Shown here: positions 1 to 10,276 of the stretch, in pieces
How the letters are laid out: the number at the start of each line of letters is the position of its first letter
Numbering within the stretch: the first letter of the stretch is position 1
DNA from: Rhodoplanes sp.
GTDB taxonomy: Bacteria; Pseudomonadota; Alphaproteobacteria; Rhizobiales; Xanthobacteraceae
Direction: 5' to 3'
DNA length: 64,000 nucleotides
Assembly (NCBI RefSeq): GCF_013377085.1
Contig: NZ_JACAAX010000013.1
Location: 62,001-126,000, forward strand
The notes under the pieces: generated by a model
Database searches by the model: none
Told to the model about the DNA's origin: nothing
The model's input: the letters and a program-made list of their open reading frames with translations, nothing else
Program-made: the position numbers and the translations under genes

Positions 1-1
1 C

Positions 2-343
2 CCGCCGATCGCCCGCGTGGTCGGCATCCGGGTGTCGCAGCTCTTCACCCTGGTCTTCTCGCTCGGCGCGGCGCTCGCCGCCTTCGCGGGCGTGATGGGC
101 GCGCCCTATCTCTCGGTCTATCCGGGCCTCGACTTCGAGATGCTGCCGCTCGCCCTCATCGTCGTCATTCTCGGCGGCACCGGCAGCCTGCTCGGCGCGC
201 TGGTCGGCAGCTTCATCATCGGGTTCCTGTACAATTTCGGTCAGGCGATGTTCCCCGACCTCGCCTATGTCATCCTGTTCCTGCCGATGCTGCTGGTGCT
301 CGTGCTGCGGCCGCAGGGCCTGTTCGGCAAGGTCGTCGCATGA
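2..343 (+). CDS. livH: Branched-chain amino acid-type ABC transporter permease, LivH family (5' truncated)
   Basis: This is the C-terminal part of an inner-membrane permease; the gene begins before the window and the reading frame is open from base 2. What remains is about 113 residues with three or four hydrophobic segments. It contains the conserved GGTGSLLGALVGSFIIG stretch and the LLVLVLRPQGLFGK ending typical of LivH proteins. It forms the membrane channel with LivM and is powered by LivG/LivF. Its stop codon overlaps the livM start (ATGA), which indicates translational coupling. The periplasmic binding protein is not in view, so the substrate (amino acid, urea, amide or aromatic acid) cannot be named. 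Confidence 0.9.
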   Translation, partial: PPIARVVGIRVSQLFTLVFSLGAALAAFAGVMGAPYLSVYPGLDFEMLPLALIVVILGGTGSLLGALVGSFIIGFLYNFGQAMFPDLAYVILFLPMLLVLVLRPQGLFGKVVA

Positions 344-1343
344 GTGCGGTCGCCCGCCTGATCACGCCGCGCGCCGCCGCCATCGTGGTCGCGCTGCTGC
401 TGCTGCTCACGCTGCCGGCCTGGGTCGGCAACCCCTACTACATCAACATCGCCAGCCAGATCCTGTTCTTCGCGGTGTTCGCGCTGGCCCTCAACGTGCT
501 GGTCGGCTATGGCGGCCTGGTATCGCTCGGCCATGCCGGGCTGTTCGCCATGGCCGGCTACACGGCGGCGCTGCTGCTCGCCCGCGGCCACGGGCATCTC
601 GTCGCCGACACGGCGGCGCTCGCCGTCACCGTCGTCACGGCCGCGGTCTATGCGCTGCTGTCGCTGCGCTCCACCGGCATCGGCTTCCTGATGATCACGC
701 TGGCGATCGGCCAGATTCTCTGGGGCATCGCCTATCGCTGGGCGAGCCTCACCAACGGCGACAACGGCGTCAACGTCGCCTCGCGGCCGTCCCCGTTCGG
801 CTTCTCGCTCGCCGGTGCCGACGGCTTCTACTATCTCTGCCTGGTCGTCTTCCTGGTCTGCGTCGCCACCATGGCCGTGGTGGTGCGCTCGCCCTTCGGG
901 GCGAGCCTGCGCGGCACTCGCGACCAGGAGCGCCGGATGAGCGCGCTCGGCTACAATGTGTGGCTGATCCGTTTCTACGCATTCCTGCTGTCGGGCTTCT
1001 GGTCGGGTGTCGCCGGGCTCCTCTTCCTCTACTACAACCAGTTCATCAGCCCGCAGATCGTCGCGCTCACCACATCGGCCGAGACGCTGCTGATGGTGAT
1101 CTCGGGCGGCACCGCGACGCTGCTCGGCCCGATCGTCGGCGCCGCCATCGTGGTCATCATGAAGAACGTGGTCAGCGCCTATATCGTGCGCTGGAACATG
1201 GTGCTCGGCATCATCTTCATCCTGATCATCAGCTTCATGCCGGAGGGGCTGGTGCCCGGCTCGGCACGGCTGTGGGCCTGGCTGCGGCACCGCTGGGGGG
1301 CAGGCAAGGCGCAGCCCGCCGCCAAAACCGGGGAGGACGGGGC

Positions 1344-1347
<4 letters not shown>
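340..1347 (+). CDS. livM: Branched-chain amino acid-type ABC transporter permease, LivM family
   Basis: This is a complete 335-residue inner-membrane permease, a normal length for LivM. About nine hydrophobic segments are visible. The mid-protein signature region reads RSPFGASLRGTRDQERRMSA, which resembles the LivM cytoplasmic coupling loop that contacts the ATPases. The protein ends in a hydrophilic, Ala/Lys-rich tail. The ATG overlaps the livH stop by four bases, and its own stop overlaps the livG start, so livHMGF is one transcription unit. The function is known for the family; the substrate is unknown because no binding-protein gene lies next to it on this side. Confidence 0.93.
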
Positions 1348-2070
<723 letters not shown>

Positions 2071-2081
<11 letters not shown>

Positions 2082-2790
2082 CGCGCTCGAGCTTCACGAT
2101 GTGGACGCCTATTACGGCGACAGCCACGTGCTCCAGGGGGTGTCGTTCCGGCTGGGCGAAGGGCGGCTTCTCGGCCTGCTCGGCCGCAACGGCGCCGGCA
2201 AGACCACCTGCCTGAACGTCACGGTCGGGTTGCTGCCGCCGCGTCGCGGCGGCGTCCTGGTGTTCGGCGAGGAGGTCGCCCGGCTGCCGCCCGAGCAGAT
2301 CGCGCTGCGCGGCGTCGCGCTGGTGCCGCAGGGCCGCCGCGTCTTTCGCAGCCTCACGGTGCGCGAGAACCTGGCCGTCGCCGCCCGCAAGCCGACTCAC
2401 GGCACCGCGTCCGCCTGGACGTTCGACACCGTCTACGCGATGTTTCCCCGCCTCGAGGAGCGCAAGAGCCAGATGGCGGCGCATCTCTCCGGCGGCGAGC
2501 AGCAGATGCTGGCGATCGGCCGCGCCCTGATGTCGAATCCGCGCGTGCTGCTGATGGACGAGCCCTCCGAAGGCCTCGCGCCCCAGATCGTCGCCGACGT
2601 GATGACGACCGTCCGCAAGCTCAAGGAAAGCGGCCTCTCGATCGTGCTGGTCGAGCAGAATCCCAGGCTCGTCTTCGAGATCGCCGACGACATCGTCATC
2701 CTCAACACGGGCCGGGTCGCGGTTGCGGCGACGACGGATCAGGTCGAGCACGGCGGCCTGGACCTCACCCAGCATCTCGGGGTGTTTTGA
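2071..2790 (+). CDS. livF: ABC transporter ATP-binding protein, LivF family
   Basis: This is the second ATPase of the Liv-type importer, 239 residues. It has Walker A GRNGAGKTT, signature LSGGEQQMLAIGRAL, Walker B VLLMDEPSEGLAP and the switch region VLVEQNPR. The only start that gives the full N-terminal beta strand is TTG at 2071. It lies six bases after a GAGAGG ribosome-binding site inside the end of livG, so the two genes overlap by eleven bases. LivF usually pairs with LivG as a heterodimer at the cytoplasmic face. It is the last gene of the operon; a palindromic repeat follows directly. Confidence 0.92.
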
Positions 2791-2825
2791 GCGGCGCAAT
2801 TTGCAGCCCGAGCGATTGTCTCACC

Positions 2826-2924
2826 GTCATTCCGGGGCGCACCGAAGGTGCGAGCCCGGAATCTATAACCCCTGTCTGTGTGTATGGATTCCGGGCTCGC
2901 CGCTGCGCGGCGCCCCGGAATGAC
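2826..2924. repeat. Intergenic palindromic repeat, copy 1
   Basis: This is a nested inverted repeat of about 99 bases between the convergent livF and putA genes. The outer arms are GTCATTCCGGGGCGC (2826-2840) and GCGCCCCGGAATGAC (2910-2924). Inner arms GAGCCCGGAATC and GATTCCGGGCTC flank a short unique loop. The same design, with partly the same arm sequence, recurs at 14257, 19483, 26136 and 58603. It resembles the REP-like elements common in Bradyrhizobium and Rhodopseudomonas intergenic DNA. It could end transcription from both sides or stabilise transcripts; that role is inferred. Confidence 0.85.
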
Positions 2925-2932
2925 CAGCGAAA

Positions 2933-5900
2933 TCACTCCTCCTTCTCGGCCAGCAGGGCGGCGTTGCCGCCGGCCGCGGCGGTGTTGATCGTCACGGTCT
3001 GCTCGACCGCGAAGCGGCGCAGATAGTTCGGCCCGCCCGCCTTCGGCCCGGTGCCGGAGAGGCCGCTGCCGCCGAACGGCTGGGTGCCGACGACGGCGCC
3101 GATCATGTTGCGGTTGACGTAGACATTGCCGTGCGACAGCCGTGTCGTCACCTGTTCGGCCGTCGTGCCGATGCGCGAATGGAGGCCGAGCGTCAGGCGC
3201 GTGCCGTTGCCGGCAATGTCGTCAAGGAGCTCGTCGAACGCGTCGGCACGCCAGCGCACCAGATGGAGGATCGGGCCGAACACCTCCTCCCTCAGGTCGT
3301 GGGCGCGGTCGAGCGCGACGATCGCGGGCGGCACGTAAAACCCGCGCCGGGGCAGCAGTCGGTCCTGGTCGGCCCGGTAGACGACGCTTCCCTGCCGCTC
3401 CATCTCGGCGAGCCAGGCCGTCAGCTTTTCGCGCGCATCGGCGTCGATCACCGGTCCGACATGGGTCGCCGGGTCGCGCGGGTCGCCGACCAAAAGCTCG
3501 CGGGCCGCGCCGACGATCATCTCGGTCACGGCGTCGGCGATGTCGTCCTGTACGCACAGTAGTCGCAGGGCCGAGCAGCGCTGGCCGGCGGAGCGGAACG
3601 CCGAGGTGATGACGTCGTCGACGAGCTGCTCGGGCAACGCGGTGGCGTCGGCGATCAACGCATTGATGCCGCCCGTCTCGGCGATCATCGGGAGGAGCGC
3701 GCCGTCCTGCTCGGCGCGCACGCGGGCGATCGACCGCGCCACCGCGGTCGAGCCCGTGAAGGCGACGCCGGCGAGCCGCGGATCGCGCACCACCAGGGCA
3801 CCGACCGCGCCATCGCCGGGCAGAAGATGCAGCGCGGTCTTCGGGATCCCTGCCAAGTGCAGCAGCCGCACGACGCGGGCGGCGACCAGCGGGGTCTGCT
3901 CGGCCGGCTTCGCCACCACGGCATTGCCGGCGGCGAGCGCGGCGGCGACCTGGCCGGTGAAAATCGCCAGCGGAAAATTCCACGGACTGATACACGCGAA
4001 AACGCCGCGGCCGCGATAGCGCAGGGTATTCGATTCGCCGGTGGGGCCGGGCAGGGCCTCCGGCACGAGCGCGCGGCGCGCCTGTGCCGCGTAATAGCGG
4101 CAGAGGTCGACCGTCTCGCGGATCTCGGCGATCGCGTCGTCGAGGGTCTTGCCGCCTTCCGCCTGAAGAAGCGCGATCAGCGGTCCGCGGTCGGCCGCGA
4201 TGGCGTCGGCGGCGCGCATCAGCGCATCGGCGCGGGCATCGACCGGCGTCGCGTCCCAGGATGCAAAGCCCGCTTCGGCCGCCGCCATGGCGGCGATCAC
4301 CAGCGCCGCGTCGGCCTCGGTGACGCGGCCGAGCGGGGCGCCGTCGATCGGCGAGGTCACGGCGCGCTCGTGGCCCGGCAGCGCGAGGCCATCGACCAGC
4401 GGCGCTGCCATGGGCGCGTCGGGCAAGCGGATCTCGGCCTGAAGCGCCGCCAGGCTGTCGGCATGGCCGAGCTCGATGCCTTCTGCGCCCCGGCGGTCGG
4501 GGTAGAGACCACAAGGCAGCGCCAGGCGGGGATGGCGGGCGCGGTCCGGCGTTGCGATCACGGCCTGCGGGCGTCGCAGCACGGTGGCGATCGGCACGGC
4601 GGGGTCGGCCGCGAGCGACACGAAGGAGGAGTTGGCACCGTTTTCCAGCAGCCGTCGCACCAGATAGGCGAGCAGGTCGCGATGCTCGCCGACCGGCGCA
4701 TAGACCCGGCAGGTCGCCGTCGTCTCCTCGGTCAGCAGCGCCGCATGGAGCGCCTCGCCCATGCCGTGCAGCCGCTGGAGCTCGTAGCCCTCGGTGCCGC
4801 CGGCGATCTCGATCACGGTGGCGATCGTCAGGGCGTTGTGGGTGGCGATCTGCGGCCAGAGGTGTGGGCGCGCCGCCAGCAGGGCGCGGGCGCAGGAGAC
4901 ATAGGAGAGGTCGGTCATCGCCTTGCGGGTGAACACCGGATAGTCGGCCAGGCCGCGCTCCTGCGCCCGCTTGATCTCGGTGTCCCAGTAGGCCCCCTTC
5001 ACCAGCCGCACCGGAATGCTTGTGCCGTGCCGGGCGGCGAGGTCGGCGAGCCAGGCGATCACGGCGCCGGCGCGCTTCTGGTAGGCCTGCACGGCGAGGC
5101 CGAGCCCGCCCCAGCCGGCCAGCGCCGGGTCCGCCAGAACCCGGCCGAACAGGTCGAGCGACAGCTCCAGCCGGTCGGCCTCCTCGGCGTCGATGGTCAG
5201 GCCGATGTCGTGCGCTCTTGCGGCGCAGGCGAGATCGGCGAGGCGCGGGACGAGCTCCGCCACGACGCGGCCGTGCGAAACCGCTTCGTAGCGCGGATGC
5301 AGCGCCGAAAGCTTGACGGACAGGCTCGGCCGGCCGTCGCCGCGCGCGGCATACCGGTGCGTTGCGATGCCGGCGAGCGAGGCGGCATAGTTCGCGGCAT
5401 AGCGGTCGGCGTCGGCCGCCGTGCGGGCGCCTTCGCCCAGCATGTCGAAGGAGTGCCGCACCCGGGGGTGGCGCTCGGCCCGGCCGATCGCCTCGGCAAT
5501 GGTCTCGCCCAGCACGAAATGCGAGCCGAGCAGCTTTATCGCCTGCCGGACCGCGGCGCGCACGGCCGGGCGGCCGAGCCGGCCGACCAGGCCGGTGAGC
5601 ACGGAGTGCGGCGGCTCGCCCGCGGCGACGACCCGGGCCGAGAGGCCGAGCGCCCAGGCGCCGGCCGCGCCCACCAGCGTCCCGGACCGGCCGGCATGGT
5701 GGGCGAAGTCGGCGGCACGCAGCCGATCCTCGATCAGCCGGTCGGCGGTGGCGTCGTCCGGCACCCGCAGCAGGGCCTCGGCGAGCACCATCAGGGCGAG
5801 CCCTTCGCGGGTCGAAAGGGCGTATTCCTGCAGCAGGTCGTCGATGCCGCCGATGCCGGCGGGGCGCCGGCGCACGGCCTCGACCAGGCGGGTGGCGCGT

Positions 5901-6052
5901 GCGTCGACCCTCGCCTCGGCCGCGGCATCGAGGCCCGGCTCGGCCAGGAACCGCGCCGCCAGCGCCTCGTCGGGCGGCCCATAGGGGGCGCGGAACGGCG
6001 CCGGCCGGCCTGCCGCCCCGCCGGCTGCTTCGTGTCCTGGCGCTGCCGTCAT
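2933..6052 (-). CDS. putA: Bifunctional proline dehydrogenase / L-glutamate-gamma-semialdehyde dehydrogenase PutA
   Basis: PutA oxidises proline to glutamate in two steps (FAD-dependent proline dehydrogenase, then NAD-dependent P5C/glutamate semialdehyde dehydrogenase) and passes electrons to quinone. The protein is 1039 residues. The proline dehydrogenase barrel occupies roughly residues 150-480, with VRLVKGAYWDTEIKRAQ and the ATHNALT strand. The aldehyde dehydrogenase domain fills about 560-1010, with catalytic Cys826 in SAGQRCSALR and the EEVFGPILH and PFGGSGLSGTG motifs. There is no N-terminal ribbon-helix-helix DNA-binding domain, so this is the short bifunctional type and cannot repress its own gene. 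The ATG at 6052 follows an AGGAGG site. The longer upstream frame lacks conserved sequence and was not used. Confidence 0.95.
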   Translation of the reverse strand: MTAAPGHEAAGGAAGRPAPFRAPYGPPDEALAARFLAEPGLDAAAEARVDARATRLVEAVRRRPAGIGGIDDLLQEYALSTREGLALMVLAEALLRVPDDATADRLIEDRLRAADFAHHAGRSGTLVGAAGAWALGLSARVVAAGEPPHSVLTGLVGRLGRPAVRAAVRQAIKLLGSHFVLGETIAEAIGRAERHPRVRHSFDMLGEGARTAADADRYAANYAASLAGIATHRYAARGDGRPSLSVKLSALHPRYEAVSHGRVVAELVPRLADLACAARAHDIGLTIDAEEADRLELSLDLFGRVLADPALAGWGGLGLAVQAYQKRAGAVIAWLADLAARHGTSIPVRLVKGAYWDTEIKRAQERGLADYPVFTRKAMTDLSYVSCARALLAARPHLWPQIATHNALTIATVIEIAGGTEGYELQRLHGMGEALHAALLTEETTATCRVYAPVGEHRDLLAYLVRRLLENGANSSFVSLAADPAVPIATVLRRPQAVIATPDRARHPRLALPCGLYPDRRGAEGIELGHADSLAALQAEIRLPDAPMAAPLVDGLALPGHERAVTSPIDGAPLGRVTEADAALVIAAMAAAEAGFASWDATPVDARADALMRAADAIAADRGPLIALLQAEGGKTLDDAIAEIRETVDLCRYYAAQARRALVPEALPGPTGESNTLRYRGRGVFACISPWNFPLAIFTGQVAAALAAGNAVVAKPAEQTPLVAARVVRLLHLAGIPKTALHLLPGDGAVGALVVRDPRLAGVAFTGSTAVARSIARVRAEQDGALLPMIAETGGINALIADATALPEQLVDDVITSAFRSAGQRCSALRLLCVQDDIADAVTEMIVGAARELLVGDPRDPATHVGPVIDADAREKLTAWLAEMERQGSVVYRADQDRLLPRRGFYVPPAIVALDRAHDLREEVFGPILHLVRWRADAFDELLDDIAGNGTRLTLGLHSRIGTTAEQVTTRLSHGNVYVNRNMIGAVVGTQPFGGSGLSGTGPKAGGPNYLRRFAVEQTVTINTAAAGGNAALLAEKEE

Positions 6053-6241
6053 CGCGACCTCCTGGACAGGCCCTGATCCACCGCGCTGCCGCCATGAACG
6101 GCGCAGGTCGCCGCTGCGACACAGTGTCGAGCGGCGGCGTCGCCGACCGAAGCAAAATCCCGCGCGGTTCGGGCGCCCTTGTGGCATCGTCCCGACGGCG
6201 CCGGCAAAGCGAGGCGGCGAGACCGCAAAAGGGCAAGAACA

Positions 6242-7267
6242 ATGACGATCCGCGGGCTCCTGCGGTGCCTGTGTCCGCTCCTCGCGCTGGCGGCCGCGTT
6301 GTCCACCGGTGTGCCGGCGGCTGCCCAGCCCTTCCTGAAGTTCTCGCTCGACGGGCGCATCGACGGCGAGGCGACACCCTACCTGCTGGCGCTCGACCGG
6401 GGCTACCTCAAGGCCGAGGGGCTCGACGTCTCGATCGATCCGGCGGCCGGCCCACATGAGACGCTGACCCGTGTGGCGTCCGGCACCTACGACCTCGGCG
6501 TCGTCGACATCAACGCCCTGATCCGGTACCGCGACCAGAATCCGGGTGTCGCGATGCCGGCCGTGTTCATGGTCTACAACCGCCCGGCCTTCGCCGTGCT
6601 GGCGCGGCGCAGCCGCGGCATCAACGGCCCGCGGGATCTCGACGGCAAGCGCGTCGGCGCCTCCGCGGCCGACGGCTCGCTCGCCTATTTTCGCATCTTC
6701 GCAAGGCTCAACGACATCGATGCGGCGCGGCTGCGACTGGAGACGGTGGCGCTGCCGGTGCGCGAGCCGATGCTGGCGGCCGGCCAGGTCGATGCGATCA
6801 GTGCCACCACCTTCACGGCCATCGACCTCACGGCGCGCGGCGTGCCGGCCGACGACATTGCGGTCCTACCGATGGCGGACTACGGGGTCGAGCTCTACGG
6901 CCAGGCCATCATCGCCAGTCCGCGGCTCGCGGCGGAGCGCGGCGACACCGTGCGGGCCTTCCTGCGGGCCTTCGTCGAGGCGCTGAAGGACACGGTGCGC
7001 GACCCCGGCCGGGCCGTCGAGGTCGTCGTCAAGCGGATCGACGGTCAGCCGCGCGCCCGCGAGCTCGAGCGGCTCGAGATGGCCCTGAAGGGCAACATTC
7101 TCACCTCGGAAGTCCGGGCCAACGGGTTCGGCACGATCGAGCCGGCGCGGTTCGCCCGCGCGATCGATCAGCTTGCGTTCAGCTACGAGTTCCGTGCCAA
7201 GTCGAAGGCGGTCGACGTGTTCGAGCCGTCCTACCTGCCGCCGAAGGCAGACCGCATGCCGCCGTGA
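6242..7267 (+). CDS. NMT1/SsuA-type ABC transporter substrate-binding protein
   Basis: This is a periplasmic type II solute-binding protein of 341 residues. A Sec signal peptide occupies roughly residues 1-28 (hydrophobic LLALAAALSTGVPAAAQ). The mature start is KFSLDGRIDGEATPYLLALD. The family pattern of NitT/TauT/THI5 binding proteins is clear: RGYLKAEGLDVSI, then YDLGVVDINALIRYR, then ARRSRGINGPRDLDGKRVG. The gene is divergent from putA (189-base gap) and convergent with the LysR gene. No permease or ATPase is beside it, so it is an orphan here. The substrate may be a sulfonate, a pyrimidine or an aromatic acid; the sequence does not decide. The start is ATG, chosen because it begins the signal peptide. 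Confidence 0.82.
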   Translation: MTIRGLLRCLCPLLALAAALSTGVPAAAQPFLKFSLDGRIDGEATPYLLALDRGYLKAEGLDVSIDPAAGPHETLTRVASGTYDLGVVDINALIRYRDQNPGVAMPAVFMVYNRPAFAVLARRSRGINGPRDLDGKRVGASAADGSLAYFRIFARLNDIDAARLRLETVALPVREPMLAAGQVDAISATTFTAIDLTARGVPADDIAVLPMADYGVELYGQAIIASPRLAAERGDTVRAFLRAFVEALKDTVRDPGRAVEVVVKRIDGQPRARELERLEMALKGNILTSEVRANGFGTIEPARFARAIDQLAFSYEFRAKSKAVDVFEPSYLPPKADRMPP

Positions 7268-7297
7268 GGTTTCGGAAGGGCGTCGTACGGTCCCGCC

Positions 7298-8209
7298 TCA
7301 GGCCACCGACTGCATGGTCGGTCGTGGCCGCGTTTCGGCGATGACCGGCTTGGTGGCCGGACGCGGATTCAGGGTCTCGGCCAGCAGGGCGACCAGGTCG
7401 TCGCGCACGGCCGGCTCGGTGTCGGTGCCGACACAGATGCTGCAGGCAAGGTCGGCGAGCTTGGGCAGGCTCGGGTCGTCGCAGATCAGCGCCGGGTCGG
7501 CGAGCGTGCGGGTGAGGGCGGTGAGGCCCAGCCCGGCCGCGACGGCGCGGCTCAGCTCGTCCACATGGCCGGCCATGAAGACGATCTCGAAGCTGCGGCC
7601 GGCCGCTTCCAGCGCGGCCACCATATGGCGGTGGAACATGCAGTTCTCGCCGCGGCTGACCAGCGGCAGCGGCTGCGTCGGATTGATCGGCGCCATCGGG
7701 CCGCGCACCCAGACCAGATCCTCGCGCCAGTGATGGCTCGCCATCTCGTGCGGCTGCGGGCTCGTCATCGCCACGACGACATCGATATCGCCCATCTCCA
7801 GCTCGTGCAGCAGCGTGCTGCTGCAGCAGGTCTTCATGTGCAGCCGCACATCCGGCCAGCGAGCCCGGAACGCCGCGAGGCTCTGCCACAGCGGCAGCCC
7901 GACGAAGTCGCCCGGCAGGCCGAACCGCAAGAGCCGGCTGCGGCCGTTGCCGCGCGCCAGCGAGACGATCTGGTCGTTGATGGCGAGCAGGCGGCGCGCC
8001 TGGCTGACGACGCAGCCGCCCTTCTCGGTCAGGCTCACGCCCGGGGCGCTCTTGTCGAGGAGGTCGAATCCCAGGAGGAACTGCAGCCGCTTGATCTGGG
8101 CGCTGACGGCCGGCTGGGTGACGCCCAGCTTTTGCGCCGCCTTGGTGAAGCTGCGCAGATCGACCACCGTGAGCAGCGTACGCAGAAGCTCGGTCGGGAT
8201 GTTGGTCAT
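7298..8209 (-). CDS. LysR-type transcriptional regulator
   Basis: This is a DNA-binding regulator of 303 residues, the usual LysR length. The N-terminal winged helix-turn-helix spans about residues 5-65: LLRTLLTVVDLRSFTKAAQK followed by TQPAVSAQIKRLQ. The C-terminal two-lobed effector domain (about 90-290) starts at LRFGLPGDFVGLPLW. The ATG at 8209 begins directly before the conserved helix, whereas an upstream in-frame start would add 21 unconserved residues. The gene follows the aldehyde dehydrogenase gene on the same strand after a 253-base gap and is convergent with the NMT1-type gene. These neighbours are the natural candidates for its targets; the effector is unknown. Confidence 0.9.
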   Translation of the reverse strand: MTNIPTELLRTLLTVVDLRSFTKAAQKLGVTQPAVSAQIKRLQFLLGFDLLDKSAPGVSLTEKGGCVVSQARRLLAINDQIVSLARGNGRSRLLRFGLPGDFVGLPLWQSLAAFRARWPDVRLHMKTCCSSTLLHELEMGDIDVVVAMTSPQPHEMASHHWREDLVWVRGPMAPINPTQPLPLVSRGENCMFHRHMVAALEAAGRSFEIVFMAGHVDELSRAVAAGLGLTALTRTLADPALICDDPSLPKLADLACSICVGTDTEPAVRDDLVALLAETLNPRPATKPVIAETRPRPTMQSVA

Positions 8210-8462
8210 GAGGAACCTGCTTTGCCTCGGTGTCGTGCGCTCGATCGGCCTCGCTCCTGGGGTCGATCGCAAGAGCGTGCCAAATCTTTCCGGCCATAAA
8301 TTTGATTTAGGTCAGTTCACGCGCTGCAGTGCGGCGTTTTCCGCTCCTGCAGCGCGTTCTGCAGACATTTTATGACCCGACCGCGGGTTTCCGCGGCCGA
8401 CCCGACCGGCAATCCGGGGCTCCGCGTGCCCAGGAACTCGGACTAAAGACGGAGTAGCCCGA

Positions 8463-9971
8463 TCAGGAGTAACGCTTCTCGCCCCCGTCGTCGGAGTACC
8501 AGTCGAACGCCGCGTCCGACAGGTTGACGATGACGCTCTGTATCTGGGTGTACTCGTCATAGGCGATCAGGCCGTTCTCGCGGCCCAGCCCGCTCATCTT
8601 GAAGCCGCCCCACGGCGAGGCCGGATCGATGCGATGATGGTCGTTGATCCACACGATGCCGGCCCGGATCGCGTGGGCGACTCGGTGAGCCCGGGCGACG
8701 TCCTTGGTCCACACGCTGGTGCCGAGACCGAACTCGGTGCCGTTGGCGAGTGCGATCGCCTCCTCCTCGGTGTCGAACGGGATCACCACCACGACGGGGC
8801 CGAAAATCTCCTCCTGGGCGATGCGCATCTCGTTCTTCACGTCCGTGAACACGGTCGGGCGATAATAGTAGCCGCGGGAAAACGCTTCGCCGTCCGGCCG
8901 CTTGCCGCCGGCCGCGAGCGTCGCGCCCTCGTCGAGGCCGATCTTGACGTAGCGCTCGACGGTGTCGCGCTGCCGCTTGGACGACAGCGGGCCGAGCTGC
9001 GTCGCCGGATCCTGCGGGTCGCCGAGCCGAATCAGGTCGGCGCGGCGCGAAAGCTCCGCCACCACCCGGTCGTGGATCGAGCGGTGCACCACGAGGCGCG
9101 AGCCCTGCACGCAGGTCTGGCCCGTCGCGACGAACGAGGCGAACAGCGTCGCGGCGACGCAGCGCTCGACCGGGGTGTCGGGGAACATCACCAGCGACGC
9201 CTTGCCGCCGAGCTCGGCCGTGAAGGGAATGAGGTTCTTGCCGGCCATCTCGGCGATCACCCGGCCCGTGGCGGTGCCGCCCGTCAGGTCGATCTTTCGG
9301 ATGCGCGGATGCGACGTCAACGCCAGGCCGGTGGTCGGCCCGTATCCCGGCACCACGTTGTAGACGCCGTTGGGCAGGCCGGCCTCCTTGAACACCTCGC
9401 CCAGCATCAGTGGCGTGATCGGCGCGATCTCGGAGGGTTTCACCACCATGGTGTTGCCGGCCGCCATGGCGGGCGCGATCTTCTTGGTCAGGATCAGGAT
9501 CGGGTGGTTCCACGGCGTCACGTGACCGACCACGCCGATCGGAACCCGGCGCGTGTAGTTGAGGTGGGTGCGGCCGAACGGCGGCACCGTGTCCTCGTGG
9601 GTGCGGGCGACGGCGCCGAAATAGCTGAACCATTCGGGCACGCGCGAGAGTTGGGCCGCCATCTCGCGGCGGCAGCGGCCGATCTGGTCGATCTCCAGGC
9701 TGACGAATTCGGGCAGGCGGCGCCGCAGGATTTGGGCGGCCCGCTCCATGATGTCGGCGCGCTCGGCTCCGGTGGTGTCGCCCCAGGTCGTAAAGGCGCG
9801 CTCGGCCGCCTGGACGGCGGCTTCGATGTCGGTCGCGTCGCCGTCGGCGACCACGCCGATGATCTCGCCGTTCTTGGGGTTCTCGACCGGGAGCGTCTTG
9901 CCGGCGGCGGCATCGACATAATCGCCGTCGACGAACATACCCCGGGCGAATTGCGGCTGGTGGATCGTCAT
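8463..9971 (-). CDS. NAD(P)-dependent aldehyde dehydrogenase (betaine-aldehyde / semialdehyde type)
   Basis: This soluble enzyme of 502 residues oxidises an aldehyde to the acid. The order of motifs is the standard one: VTPWNHPILILTKKIAPA (cofactor site, about 151-168), LTGGTATG (229-236), general-base Glu253 in TAELGGKAS, catalytic Cys287 in GQTCVQGSR, then EEIFGPVV, and a C-terminal PWGGFKMSGLGRENG. The substrate cannot be set from sequence; betaine aldehyde, aminoaldehydes and muconic semialdehydes are all oxidised by close relatives. The ATG at 9971 was chosen because conserved sequence starts there. A LysR gene follows on the same strand. Confidence 0.9.
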   Translation of the reverse strand: MTIHQPQFARGMFVDGDYVDAAAGKTLPVENPKNGEIIGVVADGDATDIEAAVQAAERAFTTWGDTTGAERADIMERAAQILRRRLPEFVSLEIDQIGRCRREMAAQLSRVPEWFSYFGAVARTHEDTVPPFGRTHLNYTRRVPIGVVGHVTPWNHPILILTKKIAPAMAAGNTMVVKPSEIAPITPLMLGEVFKEAGLPNGVYNVVPGYGPTTGLALTSHPRIRKIDLTGGTATGRVIAEMAGKNLIPFTAELGGKASLVMFPDTPVERCVAATLFASFVATGQTCVQGSRLVVHRSIHDRVVAELSRRADLIRLGDPQDPATQLGPLSSKRQRDTVERYVKIGLDEGATLAAGGKRPDGEAFSRGYYYRPTVFTDVKNEMRIAQEEIFGPVVVVIPFDTEEEAIALANGTEFGLGTSVWTKDVARAHRVAHAIRAGIVWINDHHRIDPASPWGGFKMSGLGRENGLIAYDEYTQIQSVIVNLSDAAFDWYSDDGGEKRYS

Positions 9972-10276
9972 GCGCGCCTCTCTTTCGGTGTCTGCTTGGC
10001 GGGGGTCGATCCGAGAATTTCGATTTTTTCTGCTTCGGGCCGGGGATGCAAGCCGCTGCGGCCCCGTCCTGGCACAGACCTGCCATGGCGGGAGCGAGTG
10101 ACCGGCCAAAGCGACGGCCGCCGGCCCGCGTCGAACTTTGGACGTTTTCCTGGCCCTTGGCTGTCCCGGATCGGTCAGGCCCCCCGGCCTTTGCGTTCAT
10201 GGGCCCGATCGGCTTACATAGGTGCCCGCCCGTGGACGCCCGGGCGTGATCCTTGCCAACGGAGCTGGAGTCCTCG
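9972..10276. other. Divergent intergenic region
   Basis: This is 305 bases between the leftward aldehyde dehydrogenase gene and the rightward carboxypeptidase gene, so both promoters must lie here. A weak sigma70-like pair, TTGCGT and TTACAT separated by 17 bases, precedes the carboxypeptidase gene near 10192-10220; the match is poor. I found no small gene, RNA or clear operator in it. Confidence 0.4.

Noticed and set aside
3222-6377. A 1051-codon second frame inside putA
   Set aside because: Extreme Arg/Pro/Ala composition and no domain; a shadow of putA in another frame.
8212-8237. GGAAC sequence upstream of the LysR gene as an EcfG promoter
   Set aside because: It points away from the LysR gene and the -10 position reads TCGT; no rightward gene lies downstream.
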